Below, in pieces: positions 35,292 through 44,602 of a DNA stretch of 64,000 nt. The translations under genes were made by a program, and so were the position numbers. Below the pieces are notes generated by a model, which was not told where the DNA came from, ran no database searches, and was given only the letters and a program-made list of their open reading frames with translations. The DNA is from Bacteroidales bacterium (GTDB taxonomy: Bacteria; Bacteroidota; Bacteroidia; Bacteroidales; F082), in NCBI GenBank assembly GCA_030683155.1, contig JAUXMV010000016.1:1-64000 (forward strand), read 5' to 3'. How positions within the stretch are numbered: the stretch's first letter is position 1; every line of letters begins with the position of its first letter.

Positions 35292-36962
35292 ATGGATAAA
35301 AGACTAAAACTACTCTTTGCAGAAGATGTTCTGTTAGATTTTGAGCTTGCTGTTAAGACACTAAAATCAGACTTAACGTTTGATGTATTAAATGTGGCAA
35401 TTCCAAAAGAATTTCAAAATGCTTTGCATGAATTTGACCCTGACATTGTTATCTCCGACTATTTAATGCCTGATTTTACAGGCTTGGATGTATTAAAAAT
35501 CGTTAAGGCTTTTGATCCGGATTTGCCTGTAATTATCCTTACCGGCTCACAAAATGAAGAAACAGCTGTAAGCTGCATGCGTGAAGGGGCTACAGATTAT
35601 GTTCTCAAAGAAAACCTGAAGTATCTGACTTTTGCCGTGAAAGTTGCGTTGAAGTTAAAGCAAGAAAAGCTGGAGCAGAAGCAACATTTAGCAGAGCAAG
35701 AAAAGTTTCGAAAATATATTGATTTTGCTCCGGAGGGCATTTTTATCGTCGATAAAAATGGTAAATATATCGAAGTAAACAAGGCAGCAGTTGAAATGAG
35801 CGGGTTTTCCAGAGAAGAGCTTTTAAGCATAACTCTTTTTGATTTGCTTGCTCCGGAAACAAGAGAAAAAAGTATTGCACACTTCCAAAAAGTCGTAAGC
35901 ACAGGTAAAGCCTACGACGAGCTGCTAATTTTAAAAAAGGATGGCTCGAAAGCATGGTGGGCAGTAAAAGCCGTGAGTTTGCCCGGTGAACAGTTTATGG
36001 GCTTCATCAGCGATGTAACTGATCGAAAAAACACAGAAATTGCTTTGTCTGAAAGTGAGCATAAGTTTAAAGCACTCGTTAATGGAATGCTACAGGGATT
36101 AGCGCTGCATGAAATAATTCTGAACGATGAAGGAGTTGCCATTGATTACCGCTTTCTTGAAATGAACGAAAGCTTTGAAAGGTTAACAGGTTTAAGGAAA
36201 GAACAATGTATTGGAAAAACAGTGCTGGAAGTGCTTCCGGAGACTGAACCATTTTGGATTGAAAAATACGGCAGGGTTGCCTTAACAGGCGAGCCTGTTT
36301 ATTTTCAAAATTTTGCTGCTGCCTTGGACAAACATTATGACGTGGTAGCATATTCACCCGCGAAGCATCAATTTGCGACTATTATAACAGACATCACTGA
36401 AAGCAAAAAAAACAGTCTCCAATTGAAGGCTGACGAGCAAAAATACCGGATGCTTGCTGAAAACAGCACAGAAGTTATTTTTACGACTGACATGAATCTG
36501 CGAATAAATTATATCAGCACTGCAATTATCAATCATAGTGGATACACTGTTGAAGAGAGCTTGTCACAAGTATTCTGGGATACAATTACGCCGGAAACTG
36601 CAATCCACTTAAAAAAAATATTTGAGGAACAGATGGCACTTGAAGCCAAAGGTGGTGAAGATCCAGATCGCATTATCAGTGTTGAATTTGATGAAAGACA
36701 TAAAGACGGTAGGATTCTGAATACAGAATCGACTATGCGTTTTTTACGTAATGTTGAAGGTCATCCCATAGGAATTATTGGGGTATCACGCGATGTCACT
36801 GAACGCAAAAATGCTGAACGTGAGATCAGACAAAAGATGGATGAACTTGAGCGTTTTAACAACCTTACAGTAGGCAGGGAAATGAGAATGATTGAGCTGA
36901 AAAAAGAGATTAATCATTTGCTTGAAAAACTCGGAGAACCGACAAAATATAAAATTGTTTAA
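35292..36962 (+). CDS. Response regulator with three PAS domains (no output or kinase domain)
   Basis: 556 residues. Receiver domain over 1-122 with phosphoacceptor Asp56 in VISDYLMPDFTGLDVL and TDYVLKENL at its end. Then PAS domains at about 138-255, 262-375 and 390-510, with YKDGR/DVTERKNAE-type PAC ends. A coiled coil of about 50 residues (ERFNNLTVGREMRMIELKKE, LLEKLGEP) ends the protein where a kinase would normally follow. It is likely a signal relay or scaffold for the kinases encoded downstream. It opens a run of five same-strand signalling genes. Confidence 0.88.
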   Translation: MDKRLKLLFAEDVLLDFELAVKTLKSDLTFDVLNVAIPKEFQNALHEFDPDIVISDYLMPDFTGLDVLKIVKAFDPDLPVIILTGSQNEETAVSCMREGATDYVLKENLKYLTFAVKVALKLKQEKLEQKQHLAEQEKFRKYIDFAPEGIFIVDKNGKYIEVNKAAVEMSGFSREELLSITLFDLLAPETREKSIAHFQKVVSTGKAYDELLILKKDGSKAWWAVKAVSLPGEQFMGFISDVTDRKNTEIALSESEHKFKALVNGMLQGLALHEIILNDEGVAIDYRFLEMNESFERLTGLRKEQCIGKTVLEVLPETEPFWIEKYGRVALTGEPVYFQNFAAALDKHYDVVAYSPAKHQFATIITDITESKKNSLQLKADEQKYRMLAENSTEVIFTTDMNLRINYISTAIINHSGYTVEESLSQVFWDTITPETAIHLKKIFEEQMALEAKGGEDPDRIISVEFDERHKDGRILNTESTMRFLRNVEGHPIGIIGVSRDVTERKNAEREIRQKMDELERFNNLTVGREMRMIELKKEINHLLEKLGEPTKYKIV

Positions 36963-37000
36963 CAAGACTAAAAACTCATAAATAATTAAATATTAAACCA

Positions 37001-37837
37001 TTGGCAAACCCAACAGATCATATAAAGCAAATAATTCTTGAAAAATCTAATATCGATTTTTCAGTTTATGACACATCATTTTTACAAAAAATGATCGAAG
37101 ATCAAATAAAAAAAAGCAGGGTCAAAAACACTGAGGAATATGCTATACTGATCCAAAACAATGAGGATGAAGTAAAAGGTTTGATATCAAAACTATCCAA
37201 TTCCTACAGCAGCTTTTTCAGGAACCCCTATACCTTTTCTGTGCTTGAATATGTTAGTCTTCCAACACTGCTTATCGAACTTAAAGGAAAAATGATCAAT
37301 GAGTTACGTATCTGGTCAACAGCCTGTGCAGCTGGTCAGGAAGTTTATAGCCTTGCCATTCTGCTTGAGGAGCTAAAACAAACAAGTAAAATTGATTTTA
37401 AATACAGGATTTTTGCCAGTGACCGATCCGAAAGCCAGATTGAACTTGCTAAAAATGGAATTTACAATGAAGATTGTCTGGGAAACGTAAGTTTGAAACG
37501 TTTGAAAAAATGGTTTATACCAGAAAAGAATCTTTACAGCATTGACAAAAGCCTTCAGGAAAATATTGTCTTTTCAGTTTTTGACCTGTTAAACACAAAA
37601 ATAAACTTCCCGCCCGAAAGCATTTTTGGAGAGTTCAACCTCATTATCTGCTCAAATTTACTTTTCTATTATGAAAACGCAGGTCAGCAGATTATTTTTG
37701 ATAAAATTAAAAAATCCTTGGCACCAAATGCCTGTTTTATTACTGGGGAAACGGAAAGAGCAGTTGTTTCCAGAAATGGTTTTCAGGAAAAATTTCAGCA
37801 ATCTGCCATATTTAAATTAAAGCACAAGCAAGATTGA
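37001..37837 (+). CDS. Divergent CheR-type protein methyltransferase
   Basis: 278 residues: CheR N-terminal helical domain (about 1-85, ending LSNSYSSFFRNPYTFSVLE) and SAM-binding domain with IWSTACAAGQEVYSLAILLEE, IFASDRSESQIELAKNGIY, and NLIICSNLLFYYENAGQQII. The usual CRNVLIYF is here CSNLLFYY and the GEE motif is GQE, so it is a divergent member. CheR methylates glutamates of chemoreceptors, yet no MCP, CheB, CheA or CheW is encoded here; the target may be the next gene's receptor-like coiled coil. No ATG is available at the N-terminus, so the TTG at 37001 is the best start. Confidence 0.78.
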   Translation: MANPTDHIKQIILEKSNIDFSVYDTSFLQKMIEDQIKKSRVKNTEEYAILIQNNEDEVKGLISKLSNSYSSFFRNPYTFSVLEYVSLPTLLIELKGKMINELRIWSTACAAGQEVYSLAILLEELKQTSKIDFKYRIFASDRSESQIELAKNGIYNEDCLGNVSLKRLKKWFIPEKNLYSIDKSLQENIVFSVFDLLNTKINFPPESIFGEFNLIICSNLLFYYENAGQQIIFDKIKKSLAPNACFITGETERAVVSRNGFQEKFQQSAIFKLKHKQD

Positions 37838-37890
37838 AACTACATGGAATGAACTAATTAAAGATTAATATAGCGCCAATTAATAAAGTT

Positions 37891-40800
37891 ATGAATCTAA
37901 AAAATATTAAAATAGAAACCCAGCTCAAATTTGGTTTTGGCTTTATGTTGTTTTTGGTTGGTTTTATGGGCTTTATCGCATACGAACAAACAAACAAAAT
38001 ACATGAACAAACAGTTTTCCTATACCAACATCCCTTTAAAGTGAGGCGTACAATTGGAAATTTAAAAGCTGACATCCTTACGATGCACAGGGATATGAAA
38101 AACTTGTTTTTAACAACAGATGAAAAAGAACTTGAACAAAATATCATTGAACTTGTGCAGGCAAAAAGCAGAGTCTTTGAACATATCAATGAAATATACA
38201 CCAGCTATCTTGGACCTAAAACAGATATTGATACGCTGAAAGCCAATTTCGAAACATGGAACGCGATGCGCGAAGAAACCATTCGCCTTTACAGAGCGGG
38301 AGAAATTAAGGTTGCCGCTGAAAGGACGAAATCATTTGGAACTGCTGGAAATCAGATACGATTGCTCATGGAGTCGGTTCAAAAAATCGATAATTTTGCG
38401 AGAAATAAAGCAGATGAGTTTTATCAAAACTCTAATAAATTGAACTCCAGACTTAATCTCCAATTAGGTCTCTTTGTCGTTTTAGTGTTGTTGATTTCGA
38501 TTATCGTTCAAATTATTATTTCGAGAAACATAAACAAACCCATACAAATTCTGACTAAGGTCACAAATGATTTTTCTGATGGAGACTACAGTGCAAGAAG
38601 TAATTATTCACTTCAAAATGAATTAGGCAGCTTGTCGAATGCACTCAACAGTCTTGCAGAAAAACTGGAACGAAATATAAAATTGAACGAAAAAATTTAT
38701 GCGATTTCGGAAATAATGATGAGTGAAAACGAACAAAAACAGTTTTTTGTAAAAACACTTTCAAAACTTGCTGAACTTACTTCAGCACAAACTGCAGCAA
38801 TATATTTACTGAACGACCAAGGCAAACTTATTCACATTGAGTCTCTTGGCTTAAATGAAGAAATAAGAACAACTTTTTCATTCGAAAACTTTGAAGGCGA
38901 ATTTGGTGCTGCTATCGCCACTAATAATGTTCATCACCTTAAAAATATTCCCGAAAACTCGAAGTTCGTTTTCAATACAGTCAATGGAGCTTTTGTGCCC
39001 AATGAAATCATCACATTACCTGTGGTTACGGGAAACAGACTCATAGGAATAATCTCTTTGGGTAAAATAGGTCATTTCAGCGCAGATACAATTATTCTGA
39101 TCAACAAAATTAAGGACACGATCAGCGCAAGAGTTGAAAGTATTGTTGGTTCCGCAAAAATTTCGGCTTTTTCTGAAAAACTGAAAGAAACAAATCTTGA
39201 ACTTGAAAAACAAAAACAAGAATTGTTTAATGCAAGTTCCTACAATCGCGGTCTTATTGAAGCTAGCATCGACCCGCTAGTAACCATCGGGCCTGACGGC
39301 AAAATCACAGATGTGAATCTTTCTACTGAACTTCTAACCGGCTACCAGCGCGAAGAATTGATAGGTACAGATTTTTCAGGCTACTTTTCAGATCCTGATT
39401 CCGCCAAAAAAGGCTATGAACTGGTCTTCCAAAAAGGTATGGTAAGGGATTATGAATTAGAAATAAAACATAAAAACGGGCAATTAACAAACGTAACGTA
39501 CAATGCATCAATATATAAGGATGGAAATGGTAAGGTAGCGGGCGTATTTGCTGCAGCGCGCGATATTACTGAAAGAAAGCAGGCTGAGGAATGGCAAAAA
39601 CAACTTCATGAAGAAATTGGGGAAAGGTCAAAATTTCTTGAAGTAGCAAACAACGAACTTGAAGCACAAAAAAATGAGTTGGCAAGCCAAACAGCTGAAT
39701 TGGCAGAGCAAAACACCGAGCTTGAAATGCAAAAAAAACAACTCGATGAAGCCAACAGGCTGAAAAGTGCATTTCTATCGAATATGAGCCATGAGCTGCG
39801 CACACCCTTAAACTCAGTGATTGCTCTTTCAGGTGTTTTGAGCCGAAGACTAAAAGGAAAAATTCAGGAAGACGAATACACCTATCTGGATGTAATTGGT
39901 AAAAATGGCAAAAACCTGTTGTATCTTATCAATGAAATTCTTGATTTATCTCGTATCGAAGCCGGAAAAGAGGAGATAGAGTTAAGTGAATTTTCACTCT
40001 ATGAGATGGTTAAAGAAATATTGGAAATGCTGCAACCAACCGCCATTGAAAAAGACATTAAATTGCTGAATAAACTTCCTGCCGATCTTGAGCTTATTGT
40101 TTCCGATCGTGTCAAAGTAAGACATATCCTTGTAAACCTGATTGCCAATGCAGTCAAGTTTACAACTGAAGGACAGGTAGAAATTACACTCATAAGAAAA
40201 TACAGAGAATTGGGAATTGCAGTAAAGGATACTGGAATAGGCATTGATCCTGAGATGGTTGAAGTCATTTTTGACGAATTCAGACAAGCTGACGAAAGAA
40301 CCTCCCGAAAGTTTGGCGGCTCAGGCCTTGGACTGGCCATTGCAAAAAAATACAGCGAGATATGCAACGGAAATATTGAGGTGCAGACCATGCCCGGCAA
40401 AGGCTCAACTTTTACTTTATTTCTGCCAATAATTGAAAAAACAAATGATCACTTTGCTCAAAGTGGACTAAATGCAAGAAATGCAGACAAAGAAAACGCT
40501 GTCAAACATCGAAAAAATGAGGAAATAACAATTTTGATCGTTGAAGACAGTGAGCCGCAAATTGTTCAACTCAGAGAACTCCTTTTCGAAGAAGGTTATA
40601 AGGTTTTGGTTGCCGGAAACGGACATGAAGCCCTCGACCTAATCAATCAATTCATTCCTGATGCCATTATTCTTGATTTAATGATGCCAGAAATGGATGG
40701 TTTTGAAGTTTTGAAAACAATCAGACAACAATTTGAAATCAAAATCCCCGTGTTGATTCTTACGGCCAAACACATCTCAAAAGAAGAATTAAATGTTCTT

Positions 40801-41307
40801 AAAGGAAATAATATCAATCAATTGGTTCAAAAAGGAGAGCTAAACAGAGCCGATCTGCTCAAAAGAATTGAATCAATGCTTCCGATAAAAACAAGTTTTT
40901 CGCGAGTTGAAGATATCCCATTTCTGGCCAAAAAAGCAGGCGACCCTACCCTCCTGCTTGTTGAAGACAATCCCGATAACAGCACAACGATAAAAGCGCT
41001 TTTGGGAGATAAATATTTTCTGTTGACTGCTGAAGACGGAATTTCAGGCCTTCAAAAAGCTATCAACTACAAACCTCATTTGGTATTACTTGATATTTCA
41101 TTGCCCGGGATTGATGGATTCGAAGTGCTAAAAGGGATACGTGAAAATGAAACAATAAAAAACATCCCCGTTGTTGCTGTCACAGCTCGTGCAATGAAAG
41201 GCGACAAAGAAGAATTACTTGCTTATGGTTTTGATGCTTATGTGCCAAAGCCAGTTGATCATGATTTATTAGAAACCACTATCAATCATCTTTTGTATGG
41301 AAAATAG
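37891..41307 (+). CDS. Hybrid histidine kinase (4HB-HAMP-GAF-PAS-HK-REC-REC)
   Basis: 1138 residues. Membrane segment (about 10-30), a periplasmic four-helix-bundle sensor like that of chemoreceptors (33-190), second membrane segment (190-210), HAMP (about 212-265), GAF (285-430), PAS (455-570), coiled coil, HisKA with His634 in MSHELRTPLNSVI, HATPase (about 745-860; N-box LIANAVKF, G-boxes VKDTGIGI and GGSGLGLAI), and two receivers with Asp929 (LDLMMPEMDG) and Asp1068 (LDISLPGIDG). The gene overlaps the next kinase by 11 bases, so they are co-translated. The receptor-like sensor next to a CheR gene is suggestive of methylation control. Confidence 0.9.
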   Translation: MNLKNIKIETQLKFGFGFMLFLVGFMGFIAYEQTNKIHEQTVFLYQHPFKVRRTIGNLKADILTMHRDMKNLFLTTDEKELEQNIIELVQAKSRVFEHINEIYTSYLGPKTDIDTLKANFETWNAMREETIRLYRAGEIKVAAERTKSFGTAGNQIRLLMESVQKIDNFARNKADEFYQNSNKLNSRLNLQLGLFVVLVLLISIIVQIIISRNINKPIQILTKVTNDFSDGDYSARSNYSLQNELGSLSNALNSLAEKLERNIKLNEKIYAISEIMMSENEQKQFFVKTLSKLAELTSAQTAAIYLLNDQGKLIHIESLGLNEEIRTTFSFENFEGEFGAAIATNNVHHLKNIPENSKFVFNTVNGAFVPNEIITLPVVTGNRLIGIISLGKIGHFSADTIILINKIKDTISARVESIVGSAKISAFSEKLKETNLELEKQKQELFNASSYNRGLIEASIDPLVTIGPDGKITDVNLSTELLTGYQREELIGTDFSGYFSDPDSAKKGYELVFQKGMVRDYELEIKHKNGQLTNVTYNASIYKDGNGKVAGVFAAARDITERKQAEEWQKQLHEEIGERSKFLEVANNELEAQKNELASQTAELAEQNTELEMQKKQLDEANRLKSAFLSNMSHELRTPLNSVIALSGVLSRRLKGKIQEDEYTYLDVIGKNGKNLLYLINEILDLSRIEAGKEEIELSEFSLYEMVKEILEMLQPTAIEKDIKLLNKLPADLELIVSDRVKVRHILVNLIANAVKFTTEGQVEITLIRKYRELGIAVKDTGIGIDPEMVEVIFDEFRQADERTSRKFGGSGLGLAIAKKYSEICNGNIEVQTMPGKGSTFTLFLPIIEKTNDHFAQSGLNARNADKENAVKHRKNEEITILIVEDSEPQIVQLRELLFEEGYKVLVAGNGHEALDLINQFIPDAIILDLMMPEMDGFEVLKTIRQQFEIKIPVLILTAKHISKEELNVLKGNNINQLVQKGELNRADLLKRIESMLPIKTSFSRVEDIPFLAKKAGDPTLLLVEDNPDNSTTIKALLGDKYFLLTAEDGISGLQKAINYKPHLVLLDISLPGIDGFEVLKGIRENETIKNIPVVAVTARAMKGDKEELLAYGFDAYVPKPVDHDLLETTINHLLYGK

Positions 41308-44300
41308 TCAATTCAAGATTTTAGCTATCGATGATACAGCTGATAACCTATTGGTTTTAAAGGCTTTGATGTCAGAGTTTTTTCCGATGTCAATTTATTT
41401 AATGGCACAATCCGGCAAAAAAGGAATTGAAATCTGCCTAAATGAAAAGCCAGATATCATTTTGCTGGATATCATCATGCCTCAGATGGACGGCTACGAT
41501 GTGTGCAGAATGATAAAGGAAAACCCTTTGACTAAAAACACACCTATAATTATGATCACCGCTGCAAGAAACGATGATGAGTCCAGGATTAAAGCATTTG
41601 AAAGTGGTGCCGATGCATTTTTGAGCAAACCGATTGACGAAACTGAGCTGAAAATCCAGATACAAGCAATGCTGAGGATAAAACAAGCTGAGGATAAAAT
41701 TCTCGGTGAAAAAGCACTGCTTGAGAAACTCGTTCATGTGCGAACTGCAATGCTCGAAAAAGAACTGGATGAAAGAAAGCTTACTCAAGAAAAGCTGCAG
41801 ACAGCCATTGCAAGTCTTGAAAAAAGCAAGCAGGCTGCACTTAATCTTATGGAAGACCTTCAGACAGAAATGTTTGAAAAATTGCAAACGCAGGAAGTTT
41901 TAAGCAACAGTGAAGAAAGATTCAGGCTTGTCTTTGAAAACACCCCGCTGGGTATGATAAGTTTCACCGAAACAGGTATTATCACTGCCTGCAACGATAG
42001 ATTTATCGAAATCATCGGTTCATCCAGAGAAAAACTCATTGGACTTAACATGAATATCCTTCCTGATAAAGAAGTTGTTGCAGCCCTGAATCTTTCTTTG
42101 GAAGGACAAATTGCCAATTATGAAGGTCTTTATAAGTCTTTTACAGCTGAAAAACAATCCAGAGTAAAGGTTCAATTTGCACCCATCTTCAATAAAGAAG
42201 GGGTCGTAAAAGGCGGGGTTGGTCTTATCGAAGATATCAGTGAACAGTATAATGCTGAGATGTTGAGAAAACAACTTGAAGAACGCTTCAAAAAGTCGTT
42301 CTATTCGAGTCCTGTAGCCATTTCAATTACACGAATGAATGATGGAGCATTCATCGATGTCAACGATGCCTATTGCCGCCTGACAGGCTACTCGAGAGAA
42401 CAGCTTCTTGGCAACAACGTAATAAACATGGGTATCATAAGCGAGCAAATGCGAAATCATCTTATCGATAAGCTTAAAAAACAAAATTTCGTTCAACAGT
42501 CAGAAATACCTTTGTATATGCGCAACAATGATCAGCGCATCATATTGTTGTCGGTTGAAAGCTATAAAATGGAGGGTGAAGAATTTTTGCTTTCTACGCT
42601 GCTCGATATCACCGAACGCAAACAATACGAACTAGAATTAACAAAACTGACACGCGCAGTTGAGCAATCGCCGGTATCAATTGTAATAACAAACCTTGAA
42701 GGAGATATCGAATACGTAAATCCTAAAGTTGTAGAAACCACCGGCTATTTACCCGGCGAATTGATAGGTAAAAATCCACGCGTACTCAATTCGGGTGAAA
42801 AAAGCAAGGATGAATACCTCAAAATGTATGAAACCATTGCCCTAGGTGAGGTGTGGCAGGGCGAGTTTCACAATAAAAAGAAAAACGGCGAGCTCTACTG
42901 GGAATGGGCATCTATTAGTGCTGTCATCAACGATGATGGAGTCATGACACATTATCTCGCTGTAAAAGAAGATATTACACAAAGTAAAGCCATGCAGACG
43001 GCCTTGAAAGAAAGCGAAGAGCTTTATCGCAATATCTTTATGAATAATCCACTTCCAATGTGGATTTATGATGTTGATACCTTAGCATTTGTTGAAGTAA
43101 ATCAAACAGCCATAGAAAAATATGGATATACACGGGAAGAATTTCTGAAAATGACTTTGAAAGATATCAGACCGGCAGAAGATATTCCAGCACTGCTAAT
43201 AGATGTGTATAATAAAGAAGGCTATCAAAAATCAGATCATTGGCGACACAAACTCAAAAACGGTGAGATTATCAATGTCGAAATTACTTCGCATTCATTG
43301 CCATTAAAAGACAACCAACAACTCCGCATGGTGATGTCCAATGATATAACCGAGCGATTAAAAGCCAGTCAGGCCATGGAAGAAGCCAAACTGATGGCAG
43401 AAGCAAGTGATAAACTTAAAACAGCATTTTTAAACAATATTTCACATGAAGTGCGCACGCCGCTGAATGGCATTATGGGCGCTTCTATGCTTATTTCTGA
43501 TCCGGATTTATCCCGTGATGAAATACCTGAACTGGTTGAAATCATCAACCTGAGTACAGAAAGACTGATCAGAACCATTACGGACTATATGGATATTTCT
43601 CTTATCACTTCTGGCAATATGGAAGTGAATAAGAAGAAGATCGATTTAAGTGACCTGCATAAAAAAATTTATAACAAATACATCGATGCCGCCTCAGGGA
43701 AAAACATTTCACTGCTTATTCAAATAAAAGATTCTTGCAAAAACCATGTTGTAAATACGGATGAGGAGCTCATCAACAAGGCACTGGATCAGTTGATTAA
43801 CAATGCCATAAAATTTACTGAAAGCGGTACCGTTGAAATAGGATGTGATGTAAATTCAGGATGGCTGCAAATATATGTAAAAGACTCAGGTATTGGCATT
43901 AATAAGGAATCAATTGACAATATTTTCAAACCGTTTTCACATGAAGACACCGGCAGTTCACGCCGACATGAGGGCAGTGGACTGGGGTTGACTATTGTTA
44001 AAGGTATTACAGATTTACTCGGCGGAAAAATAACTGTTGAATCAGAAAAGAACAAAGGATCTGCATTTTATATAGATTTACCTTTGGAAGGTCAAGGTAC
44101 TGAGGTTACAGAAAAAGAGCTTTCATTGCCAAAAAGTATTGTTTCCGATAAAATAAAAAAGAATGTCATTTTGATTGCTGAAGACGATGACACGAATTTT
44201 ACTGTGATGGAAATGCTAATTAAGCAAACCACTAAATCAACAGTAATCAGGGCTTTAAACGGACAAGAGGCAGTAGATATCTGCCTTAAAAACATGAATA

Positions 44301-44530
44301 TCTGTCTTGTGCTTATGGATATTAAGATGCCTGTAATGAATGGACTTGAAGCAACAAAACTAATTAAAGCTCAACTGCCTGACCTCACAATACTGGCACT
44401 CACAGCCTATGCTATGAGCGGGGATGAACATATGGTCAGAAATGCCGGATGCGATGATTATATCGCAAAACCTGTTAGCATAAAAGAACTCAAAGCTAAA
44501 CTAGAAAGCTACGGTATTGCAATGAAGTAA
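41297..44530 (+). CDS. Soluble hybrid histidine kinase (REC-PAS x4-HK-REC)
   Basis: 1077 residues without membrane segments. N-terminal receiver (Asp58 in LLDIIMPQMDGYDV), coiled coil (about 125-195), four PAS/PAC modules (about 195-315, 325-440, 450-565, 575-690), HisKA with His717 in ISHEVRTPLNGIM, HATPase (about 820-935; NNAIKF, VKDSGIGI, GSGLGLTI), and a C-terminal receiver with Asp1008 (LMDIKMPVMNG). The N-terminal receiver suggests it takes phosphate from another kinase, most simply the one encoded immediately upstream, giving a multistep relay. Confidence 0.9.
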   Translation: MENSQFKILAIDDTADNLLVLKALMSEFFPMSIYLMAQSGKKGIEICLNEKPDIILLDIIMPQMDGYDVCRMIKENPLTKNTPIIMITAARNDDESRIKAFESGADAFLSKPIDETELKIQIQAMLRIKQAEDKILGEKALLEKLVHVRTAMLEKELDERKLTQEKLQTAIASLEKSKQAALNLMEDLQTEMFEKLQTQEVLSNSEERFRLVFENTPLGMISFTETGIITACNDRFIEIIGSSREKLIGLNMNILPDKEVVAALNLSLEGQIANYEGLYKSFTAEKQSRVKVQFAPIFNKEGVVKGGVGLIEDISEQYNAEMLRKQLEERFKKSFYSSPVAISITRMNDGAFIDVNDAYCRLTGYSREQLLGNNVINMGIISEQMRNHLIDKLKKQNFVQQSEIPLYMRNNDQRIILLSVESYKMEGEEFLLSTLLDITERKQYELELTKLTRAVEQSPVSIVITNLEGDIEYVNPKVVETTGYLPGELIGKNPRVLNSGEKSKDEYLKMYETIALGEVWQGEFHNKKKNGELYWEWASISAVINDDGVMTHYLAVKEDITQSKAMQTALKESEELYRNIFMNNPLPMWIYDVDTLAFVEVNQTAIEKYGYTREEFLKMTLKDIRPAEDIPALLIDVYNKEGYQKSDHWRHKLKNGEIINVEITSHSLPLKDNQQLRMVMSNDITERLKASQAMEEAKLMAEASDKLKTAFLNNISHEVRTPLNGIMGASMLISDPDLSRDEIPELVEIINLSTERLIRTITDYMDISLITSGNMEVNKKKIDLSDLHKKIYNKYIDAASGKNISLLIQIKDSCKNHVVNTDEELINKALDQLINNAIKFTESGTVEIGCDVNSGWLQIYVKDSGIGINKESIDNIFKPFSHEDTGSSRRHEGSGLGLTIVKGITDLLGGKITVESEKNKGSAFYIDLPLEGQGTEVTEKELSLPKSIVSDKIKKNVILIAEDDDTNFTVMEMLIKQTTKSTVIRALNGQEAVDICLKNMNICLVLMDIKMPVMNGLEATKLIKAQLPDLTILALTAYAMSGDEHMVRNAGCDDYIAKPVSIKELKAKLESYGIAMK

Positions 44531-44602
44531 AATATCAGAACCGTAAAATAAGTAAACTGAATAAGGAATATTAATGCAACAAACCAGCTTAACATCTTAA
44601 AT

